A stretch of DNA of 5,545 bases, from contig JAKLEK010000049.1 in the NCBI GenBank assembly GCA_022703115.1, positions 1 through 5,545 on the forward strand, read 5' to 3'. Position numbers and translations under genes: made by a program. This document shows, one piece after another, positions 1-5,126 of the stretch; the stretch's first letter is position 1, and every line of letters starts with the position of its first letter. The notes beneath the pieces were generated by a model. That model did not search any database. It had not been told where the DNA came from and saw only the letters and a list, made by a program, of their open reading frames with translations. Source of the stretch: Elusimicrobiota bacterium (GTDB lineage: Bacteria; Elusimicrobiota; Elusimicrobia; Elusimicrobiales; UBA9959).

Positions 1-19
1 TAACCCGCTTGTTATTTCA

Positions 20-164
20 GGTGGAGCGGGTGACGGGGATGCCGGGCAAGCAAAACCGTCCGGAAGGCGAGCATCCGAAGCGCGGAGCCTGAGGAACGGA
101 GGCGCGCGTACGGTGTACGCGACGCCGGTTTTGCGGCCCGGCGCCCCGGCAGGACCCGCGAACC
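20..164 (+). ncRNA. Putative structured RNA / 5' leader element (unrecognised family)
   Basis: Hand folding gives about 51 Watson-Crick pairs in 145 nt. The outer interrupted helix is 20-22/162-164, 26-31/154-159, 35-38/144-147, 41-47/136-142 (GCCGGGC with GCCCGGC) and 50-57/127-134 (GCAAAACC with GGTTTTGC). It closes on a compact three-way junction. One arm is 59-62/97-100, 65-68/87-90 and 74-77/83-86, with a purine-rich asymmetric internal loop (GA opposite GAGGAA). The other arm is a hairpin, 101-104/123-126 plus 105-111/115-121, with a GGT loop and one bulged A. The element ends 40 nt before the kinase start codon at 205, so a cis-acting leader is possible. No U-tract terminator follows, which weakens the case for a free small RNA. 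The strand is inferred from the downstream gene and the purine-rich loop, since all pairs are Watson-Crick and give no strand information. I do not recognise it as SRP RNA, 6S, RNase P or a riboswitch class I know. Confidence 0.5.
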
Positions 165-204
165 AAATTACACACAACTCTTGACGTTACCCGGCTACAG
201 GGAT

Positions 205-1026
205 ATGGCGAAAAAGACCGGCGCAAAGCGGGCTCTGGGGGTGGACAGGGGCGGGACCCACACGCGCATCGTGCTGGTGGACGGCAGAGGCGCGGAACTC
301 AGGCGCTTGGTGCGCCCGAGCGGGAACTTCATGGCTCTTCCGGGCCTTATAGCCAGGACCGCTGCGGCCTGGGGACTGGGACCCGAAGTCCCCGCGGTGG
401 TGGCGACCCGGGGCGCCATGACCAGAAAGTGGCGAAAACCGTACCTTTTCAAGAAACTCGCGGGCCGTATCGGCCTGGTGGACGTGATCTCGGACGCGGA
501 AGCGGCTTACCTGGCGGCGCACGGGGAACGCGGCGGCGCGGCGCTTCTCATAGCCGGGACCGGTTCCGTGGTCTTCCTCAAGCAAGCGGGCGTTTTCCGG
601 AAGTTCGGAGGGGACAACCCGCCGGGAGGGGATCCCGGCTCCGGACTCTGGCTGGGCAGCCGCTTCCTCTCGCTGTCGGCCGCCAAACGCAAGGGTCTGA
701 GCAGGAGGGACCGGGCCGCTTACGCCAGGAAAGCGCTGGAACGGGCGGAAGCAGGCGACCGCGCCGCGCTGGTCCTGGTCCGTCTCGCCCAAGACCGGCT
801 GGCCGGACTTCTTTCGGAAGCGGCGGCCGGGCGGCGGAGCCGCGGGCCTTTCCGCGTGGCGCTGGCCGGCGGACTGATGCAGAACGATTTTTTCCGCAGG
901 GGCTTCGTCCGTCTGGCCCGGGAACTGCTTTCTCCGGTCCGCATCAGTATCGCCCCGCTCAGGTGCACGGCCGAGACGGCCGCGGCCGGAATGGCCGCCA
1001 GGAGGAGACAGGGATGCGGGAAATAA
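205..1026 (+). CDS. BadF/BadG/BcrA/BcrD-type ATPase, N-acetylglucosamine-kinase-like sugar kinase
   Basis: The 273-residue product belongs to the ASKHA (actin/hexokinase-fold) superfamily, in the BadF/BadG and N-acetylglucosamine kinase branch. A cytosolic ATP-dependent kinase for an amino sugar or related small molecule is the likely role, but the substrate cannot be read from sequence. Visible motifs are the phosphate-1 loop GVDRGGTHTRIVLVD at residues 12-26, the second-domain acidic segment SDAEAAYLAA at 96-105, the phosphate-2 loop IAGTGSV at 116-122, DPGSGLWLG at 143-151 (usually DEGSGYWLG) and the adenosine motif AGGLMQN at 221-227. The family's usual GxDGGGT has Arg15 in place of one Gly. 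Length is slightly short for the family. ATG205 is chosen because AGGG (199-202) lies just before it, although the spacing is tight. An in-frame TTG at 181 lacks a ribosome site. The 3' end overlaps the following phosphatase gene by 13 nt, implying an operon. Confidence 0.82.
   Translation: MAKKTGAKRALGVDRGGTHTRIVLVDGRGAELRRLVRPSGNFMALPGLIARTAAAWGLGPEVPAVVATRGAMTRKWRKPYLFKKLAGRIGLVDVISDAEAAYLAAHGERGGAALLIAGTGSVVFLKQAGVFRKFGGDNPPGGDPGSGLWLGSRFLSLSAAKRKGLSRRDRAAYARKALERAEAGDRAALVLVRLAQDRLAGLLSEAAAGRRSRGPFRVALAGGLMQNDFFRRGFVRLARELLSPVRISIAPLRCTAETAAAGMAARRRQGCGK
1000..1007 (+). promoter_or_regulatory. Strong Shine-Dalgarno inside the kinase gene for the phosphatase
   Basis: AGGAGGAG lies 6 nt before the ATG at 1014, within the last codons of the kinase gene. 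It fixes the phosphatase start at 1014 rather than anywhere earlier in the long open frame that runs back through the kinase region, and it supports coupled translation. Confidence 0.85.
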
Positions 1027-1859
1027 GGACCACGCTGCGCGAAGCGCTTCTGGCCGGCGGCGCCGTACTGCGCGAATGTTTCGGACGCGTGACTTACCGG
1101 CTTAAAGGCCGGGCGAACCTGGTAACAGCCGCCGACCTGAGGTCCCAGAAGAAGGTCATTTCCGTCATCCTGAAAAGCTTCCCCGGGCATGCCATCCTCG
1201 CCGAGGAGTCAGCGCGTCCCCCGGGCCGGGGGCAGCGGGCCGGCCATACGGCGGCCGACGGCGGAGGACCGCTTTGGGTTATCGACCCGCTGGACGGCAC
1301 CACCAACTACGCGCACACGTTCCCGGCCGCGGCCGTTTCCATAGCGTTCGTGGACGGAGGCCGGGTTCTGGCCGGGGGAGTTATGGACCCCTTCCGCGGC
1401 GAGATGTTCACAGCGGAGAGGGGACGCGGCTCTTCGCTCAACGGACGCAGGATACGGGTCTCTTCCGCCGACGCGCTTTCACGCGCCCTTCTGGTTACCG
1501 GTTTCCCTTACGACCGCGCGGAAAAAGCCGGGTTCTATTGTTCCTTCATAGAGAAGTTCATCAAGCTCTCGCACGACGTACGCAGGATGGGGTCCGCCTC
1601 GCTCGATCTGGCATGGCTGGCATGCGGACGCACGGACGGCTACTGGGAGTTCGGACTGAAGCCTTGGGACGTAGCGGCCGGGAGCCTGCTGGTGGAGGAG
1701 GCCGGCGGGCTTATAACCGATTTTTCCGGCAGGCCATGGAAAGCGGTGGCGGATTACGGCAGGCAGCTGCTCGCCACGAACCGGAAGATACACGCGGAGA
1801 TGCTGTCGGTGCTGGGCGGGGCCGGCCGCAAGCGCCGGCCCCGGGCCCGAGGAGCCTGA
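1014..1859 (+). CDS. Inositol monophosphatase family protein (Mg-dependent sugar/inositol phosphatase)
   Basis: The 281-residue product matches the IMPase/SuhB/HisN-like family, cytosolic Mg2+-dependent phosphomonoesterases acting on inositol-1-phosphate, histidinol phosphate or related substrates. The metal and catalytic set is complete: Glu64-Glu65 in ILAEES, Asp91 and Asp94 in motif A (WVIDPLDGTTNYAH, residues 88-101), and Asp219 in motif B (WDVAAGSLLVEEAGG, 218-232). The N-terminal LVTAAD segment (36-41) and the RRMGSASLDLAWLACGRTDGYWE stretch (190-212) are also typical. There is a slightly long, Gly/Pro-rich linker between the Glu pair and motif A. The C-terminus is a basic tail (RKRRPRAR). 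The gene overlaps the upstream kinase by 13 nt and ends 10 bp from the convergent barrel-protein gene. Motifs alone do not separate inositol from other phosphate ester substrates, so no gene symbol is given. Partnership with a sugar kinase suggests sugar-phosphate metabolism. Confidence 0.95.
   Translation: MREIRTTLREALLAGGAVLRECFGRVTYRLKGRANLVTAADLRSQKKVISVILKSFPGHAILAEESARPPGRGQRAGHTAADGGGPLWVIDPLDGTTNYAHTFPAAAVSIAFVDGGRVLAGGVMDPFRGEMFTAERGRGSSLNGRRIRVSSADALSRALLVTGFPYDRAEKAGFYCSFIEKFIKLSHDVRRMGSASLDLAWLACGRTDGYWEFGLKPWDVAAGSLLVEEAGGLITDFSGRPWKAVADYGRQLLATNRKIHAEMLSVLGGAGRKRRPRARGA
1818..1842. terminator. GC-only hairpin at the convergent gene junction
   Basis: GGGGCCGGC (1818-1826) pairs perfectly with GCCGGCCCC (1834-1842) across a 7-nt loop. 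It lies in the last codons of the phosphatase gene and just beyond the stop of the opposing barrel-protein gene. Neither strand has a following U-tract, so it is not a canonical intrinsic terminator. It could act as a pausing or RNA-protecting stem at the end of both transcripts. Confidence 0.35.
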
Positions 1860-1869
1860 AAGAGGCCTA

Positions 1870-3267
1870 TCAGTCGGCGAGCGCGGCCGCCAGTTCGCGG
1901 GCGGTCCCGGGCAAAAGGAAATCGTCCTCGGCGGTCCGGCTCTCCGCCGCAAGTATCTCTCCGGTGGAAGCCAACGCCAGCCTGACGTTTACAAGATATC
2001 CCCTGCCGACCCTGGCCACGTCCCCGTAAATCACGCCGCGCGCGCCAAGCTTCCTGGCCAGCTCCAGCGCGCGTTCCCTGTTCCCGAGCCCGGAATAAAA
2101 AAGCTTCTTCTCCGCCGACACGTATTCTCCGCGGGTACGCTCAAGGAGCCGGAACTTACCGGTCCTGCCGAGCTCGGACTCGAGCATGTCCGTTATCTGC
2201 CTGGAAACCACCTCGCTCACTTCCGCGTCCGGCTCCAGTGCGGCCACGGCCAGGAACAGTTTACCGTCCCGGCCGGCGGCGGTCCGGGACCGCTTGCTCT
2301 CCGACGGAAAGATACCGGGACCGAACCCGCGGCTGAGCGTCAGGCGGTGGGTTACGCCCAGGTCTCCGTAGGGCACGAAGGCGTAATCAAATCCGATGCC
2401 GCGAAGCCTCAGCCCGAAGCCGCAGGAGACTACGCCCATTATGCCGAGATCGTCGCTGTTCTTGAAGTTCAGGCCCGAGCGCAGAAAGAGTCCCGAACCT
2501 CGGTCGAAAGGCACCGCGTACTCCCCGGAGATCACCAGATAGGGAGCATGGTCCGCCGGCAGGCGTCCGTCCATGAACAGGCCCAGCCTCGGGACGTAGT
2601 TCCAGCCCAACCCCGCGCCGAACTCCGCCGGAAGAGGAGCGCGTTCCGATCCCAGCTTCATCCGGGAACCCAGATTGCGCGCGTACAGCGCCGCGCGCAT
2701 CCCTCTGGCGGACCTTTCGTTCAGCAGGACTCCGATGTCCGCGGCCACCGCCCCCGCGGAGCGGTCCGCGAGCCTGGAACGCACGTACTTGAGGGCGACA
2801 CCCGCGTCCGCCGGGCCCGTCCTGGCCCCGTAATAGCCGGCGAAAGCCGCGTCATACGCGTCGAAAGATCCGGCCGGTTCCCCGAAATCGTCGTAACGCC
2901 TCAGCCCCGCATCGGAACGGTAGACGGCCCCGACCCCGATGACGCCGCGGCTCAGGCCGTTAAGCCACGCCGCCGCGCCGCGCCCCGAATCCTGCAGCAG
3001 GCTCTCATAGCCCAGCATGACGGCTCCGGACCCCTCGGGAATGTACGCGGCGCCGGCAGGATTGTAAAAAACAGCGTCCGGGGCATTCAGGGCGGACGCG
3101 CCGGAACCGAGGGCGGAGAAACGCGCCGAAGGGGGGGATTTCAGGAACTGCGCGGCGGCGGCGCCGCGGGCGTCATCGGTAAAAGCGTGTTGGGGGAAGA
3201 TGCCTGCACGGACGTACGAGGCGCCGGACAACGCTAGCAGCGCGGCCGCAAACAATGTGGTCTTCAC
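1870..3267 (-). CDS. PorV/PorQ-like outer-membrane barrel protein with C-terminal CsgG/FlgO-like domain
   Basis: The product has 465 residues. It begins with a signal peptide: MKTT, a hydrophobic core to about residue 15, and a likely signal peptidase I site after VRA at residue 21. Residues 38-74 carry the PorV/UPF0164 signature, AAQFLKSPPSARFSALG followed by DAVFYNPAGAA. Alternating, Gly- and aromatic-rich strands follow to about 330, as in a FadL-like outer-membrane barrel. From about 335 the sequence changes to a soluble alpha/beta pattern (LFLAVAALEPD, ESELGRTGKFRLLERT, LGARGVIYGDV, STGEILAAES), which resembles the CsgG/FlgO/TolB-N type of envelope domain. PorV proteins escort type IX secretion substrates in Bacteroidetes, but they also occur without that system and nothing here shows it. 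The start codon is GTG at 3267, where the signal peptide begins. A GAGG sits about 11 nt upstream. The small coiled-coil gene lies 65 nt upstream on the same strand. Confidence 0.75.
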   Translation of the reverse strand: MKTTLFAAALLALSGASYVRAGIFPQHAFTDDARGAAAAQFLKSPPSARFSALGSGASALNAPDAVFYNPAGAAYIPEGSGAVMLGYESLLQDSGRGAAAWLNGLSRGVIGVGAVYRSDAGLRRYDDFGEPAGSFDAYDAAFAGYYGARTGPADAGVALKYVRSRLADRSAGAVAADIGVLLNERSARGMRAALYARNLGSRMKLGSERAPLPAEFGAGLGWNYVPRLGLFMDGRLPADHAPYLVISGEYAVPFDRGSGLFLRSGLNFKNSDDLGIMGVVSCGFGLRLRGIGFDYAFVPYGDLGVTHRLTLSRGFGPGIFPSESKRSRTAAGRDGKLFLAVAALEPDAEVSEVVSRQITDMLESELGRTGKFRLLERTRGEYVSAEKKLFYSGLGNRERALELARKLGARGVIYGDVARVGRGYLVNVRLALASTGEILAAESRTAEDDFLLPGTARELAAALAD

Positions 3268-3332
3268 CTGTCCAAGGTCCTCATCGGTCGCAAAACCGGA
3301 TAGGCCGCGGCCCGAGGGACCGGGAAGCGGCG

Positions 3333-3836
3333 TTATTTTTTCAGGTCGGACACAAGATACTCTATTCTGGCCTTTATCTTTTCCTTCTCCAGTGAATCGA
3401 AATCCGAGAGGATATCCTCCAGGAAATTGACGGCGAAATCCTTGTTCACTCCTGACTTGGAGAACGCCGCCTCTATGTTCTTAAGCCGGCCGTCCAGACT
3501 GGCCAGGCTCGCGTACAGTCCCTTCACGAATTCCTCAGCCTTGGACGAATGCGGCAGATCGCCGGCCGGCGGTCCTGAACGCTCCGGCTCCCGAACGGGG
3601 GCTGGCCCGGCAGGCGCTTCCTCCGACGGCAAAGGCTCGGCGGCGGCCTCCAGCGGCAGGTCCGCCTGGCTCGCCTCCGCTCCGTCTTCGTCCACGGCCT
3701 CCTCCAATCCCGACCTGTTCTCCATCTCGAGGTATTTCCTTATCGAAAAGACCAGGAAGAACATGCCGGCCGAGAACACGGCCGCCGCGGCGTAGAACGC
3801 CGGATCGCCCCAAACCGAATAAAGATCTGATGTCAT
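3333..3836 (-). CDS. Membrane-anchored coiled-coil protein of unknown function
   Basis: The 167-residue product is not a family I can name. Residues 12-31 form one transmembrane helix (FYAAAAVFSAGMFFLVF) followed by the basic SIRK, so the N-terminus is probably outside and the rest cytoplasmic. Residues 41-98 are an acidic, Pro/Ala/Glu-rich disordered linker. Residues 99-167 are a charged helical domain with heptad-like spacing (AEEFVKGLYASLASLDGRLKNIE, then FLEDILSDFDSLEKEKIKARIEYLVSDLKK), probably a coiled coil. The layout resembles small membrane-tethered scaffolds rather than enzymes. ATG at 3836 is supported by the promoter immediately upstream. No Shine-Dalgarno is seen, which fits a very short leader. 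It may be cotranscribed with the downstream barrel-protein gene, since no convincing terminator separates them. Confidence 0.8.
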   Translation of the reverse strand: MTSDLYSVWGDPAFYAAAAVFSAGMFFLVFSIRKYLEMENRSGLEEAVDEDGAEASQADLPLEAAAEPLPSEEAPAGPAPVREPERSGPPAGDLPHSSKAEEFVKGLYASLASLDGRLKNIEAAFSKSGVNKDFAVNFLEDILSDFDSLEKEKIKARIEYLVSDLKK

Positions 3837-3845
3837 GGCGGTATT

Positions 3846-3874
3846 ATTGTATTAGTTTATCGGGAACCGCGCAA
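3846..3874 (-). promoter_or_regulatory. Sigma70-type promoter for the coiled-coil protein gene
   Basis: Reading the minus strand, TTGCGC (3874-3869) and TACAAT (3851-3846) are separated by 17 nt. The expected transcription start is only about 2-4 nt before the ATG at 3836, which would make the mRNA nearly leaderless and would explain the missing ribosome site. Confidence 0.5.
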
Positions 3875-3911
3875 ACACGCGCACCGGAGGGACCGCCGGT
3901 CCGAAGCCGGC

Positions 3912-4751
3912 CTACAGCGTAACCGACATCCCTTCTTTGACCGCGAAGCATTTCAGGCGGGACCCGGCTTTCAGGGCGCGGCGGGAGCACTCCGCCGCGA
4001 TCCGGTCCACCTCGGCGTCGGACCGGTCCTGATTATGATGGAACAGGCCCAGAGCCCGGACTTCCGCGCTCAGCGCCAGGTCCAGGGCCTGTTCCCATGT
4101 GGAATGCCCCCAGGTCCTGCGGCGCGGGTACTCTTCGCCCGTATAATCGGCGTCATGCACCAGCAGGTCCGCCCCGCGCGCGAAAGCCGCGTAGTCGGCC
4201 GGAGTTCGCCCGCCCGGGTGCTGAAAGGCCAGCTCGTTATCGGTCAGAAAAACGAAGCTCCGCCCCCTCTCCTCGAACCTGAAACCCAGGCCCTGGTTAG
4301 GGTGGCTGAGCTCCACCGGCTTTACGGTCATCGCCCCTATGTCCCAGCCGAGGGAGCAGACCGAGGAGAACTCGAACTTAGCCTCTATCTCGTCGAACTT
4401 CACCGGAAAGCCCGGAGGCTGCATGGTCTTGGCCACGATCTCCCTCACGGGATCCGAGGAAAAAGAGCAACCCAGCATGCGTATCCTGGTCTTTTTAGAG
4501 TATATGGGAGCGAAGAAGGGAAAACCTATGACGTGGTCCCAATGGGAATGAGTGAAGAGCATCGTAAAATAATTCCTGGCCTCCGCGGCCAGTTCCTTGC
4601 CCAGCGCCCTTATGCCGGTCCCGGCGTCGATGATGACCAGGTCGTCCTTTCCGGACCGCACCTCCACGCACGCGGTGCTGCCGCCGTACTTCATGTACTG
4701 CCTGCCGGACACCGGCACGCTGCCCCTCGCTCCCCAGAACTTTATTTTCAT
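3912..4751 (-). CDS. MBL-fold metallohydrolase (PhnP/RNase Z-like superfamily)
   Basis: The 279-residue cytosolic protein has a complete metallo-beta-lactamase fold signature. The N-terminus MKIKFWGARGSVP (1-13), YGGSTACVEV (22-31) and IIDAGTGIRALG (40-51) is diagnostic of the PhnP/cyclic-phosphodiesterase-like branch. The metal motif is THSHWDH at 67-73. Further metal or catalytic positions are His150 (ELSHPNQG), Asp171 (FLTDNE), Asp200 (VHDADYT), His216 (GHSTWEQA) and His238-His239 (LFHHNQDRSD). The fold hydrolyses phosphodiesters or related esters with two metals, but the substrate is unknown. The start is set at 4751, where GGAG precedes ATG by 9 nt. The open frame extends 26 codons further, but that extension is the promoter itself and encodes an unlike sequence. 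The downstream coiled-coil gene begins 75 nt after the stop and has its own promoter, so this gene may be monocistronic. Confidence 0.92.
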   Translation of the reverse strand: MKIKFWGARGSVPVSGRQYMKYGGSTACVEVRSGKDDLVIIDAGTGIRALGKELAAEARNYFTMLFTHSHWDHVIGFPFFAPIYSKKTRIRMLGCSFSSDPVREIVAKTMQPPGFPVKFDEIEAKFEFSSVCSLGWDIGAMTVKPVELSHPNQGLGFRFEERGRSFVFLTDNELAFQHPGGRTPADYAAFARGADLLVHDADYTGEEYPRRRTWGHSTWEQALDLALSAEVRALGLFHHNQDRSDAEVDRIAAECSRRALKAGSRLKCFAVKEGMSVTL

Positions 4752-4787
4752 AGGTTTGTTCTCCAGCCCGGCCTGCGGCCGACCGCA

Positions 4788-4816
4788 ATTATATATCATA
4801 TATAAAGTCTTGTCGA
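4788..4816 (-). promoter_or_regulatory. Sigma70-type promoter for the MBL hydrolase gene
   Basis: On the minus strand TCGACA (4816-4811) and a perfect TATAAT (4793-4788) are spaced by 17 nt. The predicted start near 4781 gives a leader of about 30 nt with GGAG before the ATG at 4751. Its position inside the longer open frame argues against the upstream start codon. Confidence 0.8.
4789..4805. promoter_or_regulatory. AT-rich palindrome over the MBL promoter (possible operator)
   Basis: TTATATATCATATATAA has two perfect 8-bp arms around one central base. It covers most of the -10 box and the promoter-proximal half of the spacer. A second palindrome, GTATATATAC, lies at 4817-4826, directly upstream of the -35 box. 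A repressor footprint is plausible, but AT-rich promoter DNA can also produce such symmetry by chance. Confidence 0.35.
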
Positions 4817-4877
4817 GTATATATACCACTACCGTAAATCGCGCCGGCGGCCATGCGGCGAGCGGGAATGACCGGAC

Positions 4878-4888
4878 CGGAGGCTCCG
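4878..4888. promoter_or_regulatory. GC-rich inverted repeat upstream of the PKS promoter (possible regulator site)
   Basis: CGGAG and CTCCG face each other around a single G, ending 4 bp before the -35 box of the rightward promoter. The position suits an activator or repressor, but the arms are short and chance is possible. Confidence 0.2.
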
Positions 4889-4892
4889 AGTA

Positions 4893-4922
4893 TTGTGGTT
4901 CAACCCGGGTTTTTATTATAAT
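4893..4922 (+). promoter_or_regulatory. Sigma70-type promoter for the PKS gene
   Basis: TTGTGG (4893-4898) and a perfect TATAAT (4917-4922) are spaced by 18 nt. The -10 lies in an AT-rich patch that stands out from the GC-rich surroundings. The spacer contains the 10-bp palindrome AACCCGGGTT (4902-4911), a position where spacer-binding regulators act. The predicted start near 4930 leaves a leader of about 197 nt before the ATG at 5127. Confidence 0.6.
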
Positions 4923-4982
4923 TTAAGCGATGTCAGCCATATCCCAGCCGGCTTTTTATCCACTTTTCCCAGATACGTACGG

Positions 4983-5041
4983 TTCCTGTCGCCGGTATCG
5001 GGGAACGAGGCGGCGCCCCGAACTCCGATACAAGGCGGGAA
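4983..5041 (+). promoter_or_regulatory. Long hairpin in the PKS mRNA leader
   Basis: GTATCGG (4995-5001) pairs perfectly with CCGATAC (5025-5031). The stem extends outward through CGCC/GGCG (4990-4993/5034-5037) and TTCC/GGAA (4983-4986/5038-5041), giving 15 pairs with a TGT bulge and a small internal loop. Competing pairings exist: TCGGGG (4998-5003) with CCCCGA (5016-5021), and GTTCC (4982-4986) with GGAAC (5002-5006). This multi-state character is what a regulatory leader would show. No known riboswitch class is recognised. Confidence 0.4.
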
Positions 5042-5044
5042 GAA

Positions 5045-5057
5045 GGCGCGAAGCGCC
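5045..5057 (+). other. Small GC hairpin in the PKS leader
   Basis: GGCGC and GCGCC close a GAA triloop, and flanking AA/TT could add two pairs past a bulged C. The run after it is CTTTC rather than a clean U-tract, so a role as attenuator or terminator is only weakly supported. Confidence 0.35.
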
Positions 5058-5110
5058 CTTTCGGACCCGATTTTCCCCCGAACACATCTAAGCCTGGAAG
5101 ACGAACATTA

Positions 5111-5117
5111 AGAGAGG
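5111..5117 (+). promoter_or_regulatory. Ribosome binding site of the PKS gene
   Basis: AGAGAGG lies 9 nt before the ATG at 5127. Its last two bases are part of the palindrome GGTATACC (5116-5123). The stretch ATACCCGG (5119-5126) can also pair with CCGGTAT (4992-4998) upstream, with one bulged base. Confidence 0.65.
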
Positions 5118-5126
5118 TATACCCGG

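Noticed and set aside
57..77. GTCCGGAAGG followed by GAGCA resembles the apical motif of SRP (4.5S) RNA
   Set aside because: The conserved CAGG on the 5' side and the GCAG partner of the symmetric loop are missing. The region folds as a three-way junction rather than the SRP rod, so the match is limited to a GGAA-type loop sequence.
89..96. CTGAGGA matches the hammerhead ribozyme CUGANGA core
   Set aside because: No stem II followed by GAA and no NUH cleavage site sit in the required positions. The bases are explained by the internal loop of the fold proposed for 20-164.
2..184. Open frame on the + strand from the left edge ending at TGA 182-184, a possible C-terminus of an upstream gene
   Set aside because: The translation is low-complexity (Gly/Ala/Arg/Pro-rich) with no recognisable motif, and the same bases form an extensive RNA-like fold.
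181..204. TTG at 181 as an alternative start codon for the kinase
   Set aside because: It has no ribosome binding site and would add eight residues (MTLPGYRD) unlike the family N-terminus. ATG205 has AGGG before it.
181..209. TTGACG (181-186) with TATGGC 17 nt later as a promoter for the kinase
   Set aside because: The -10 would coincide with the start codon at 205, so transcription would begin inside the gene. Only three of six -10 bases match.
429..1013. Long open frame upstream of the phosphatase in its own frame
   Set aside because: The translation is Arg/Gly/Pro-rich shadow sequence of the kinase gene. The family similarity and the AGGAGGAG site place the start at 1014.
2347..3237. 296-codon open frame on the + strand opposite the barrel gene
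   Set aside because: It is an antisense shadow caused by high GC. Its composition is Arg/Pro-rich without motifs, while the opposite strand shows a signal peptide and the PorV signature.
3891..3911. Hairpin-like GGACC/GGTCC and GCCGG/CCGGC repeats after the MBL gene as a terminator
   Set aside because: The stems are only 5 bp and are not followed by a U-tract on the transcribed strand.
4893..5111. 72-codon + strand frame between the two divergent genes
   Set aside because: It would start at a TTG that forms part of the -35 box, has no ribosome site and shows no domain. The region is better read as promoter and leader.
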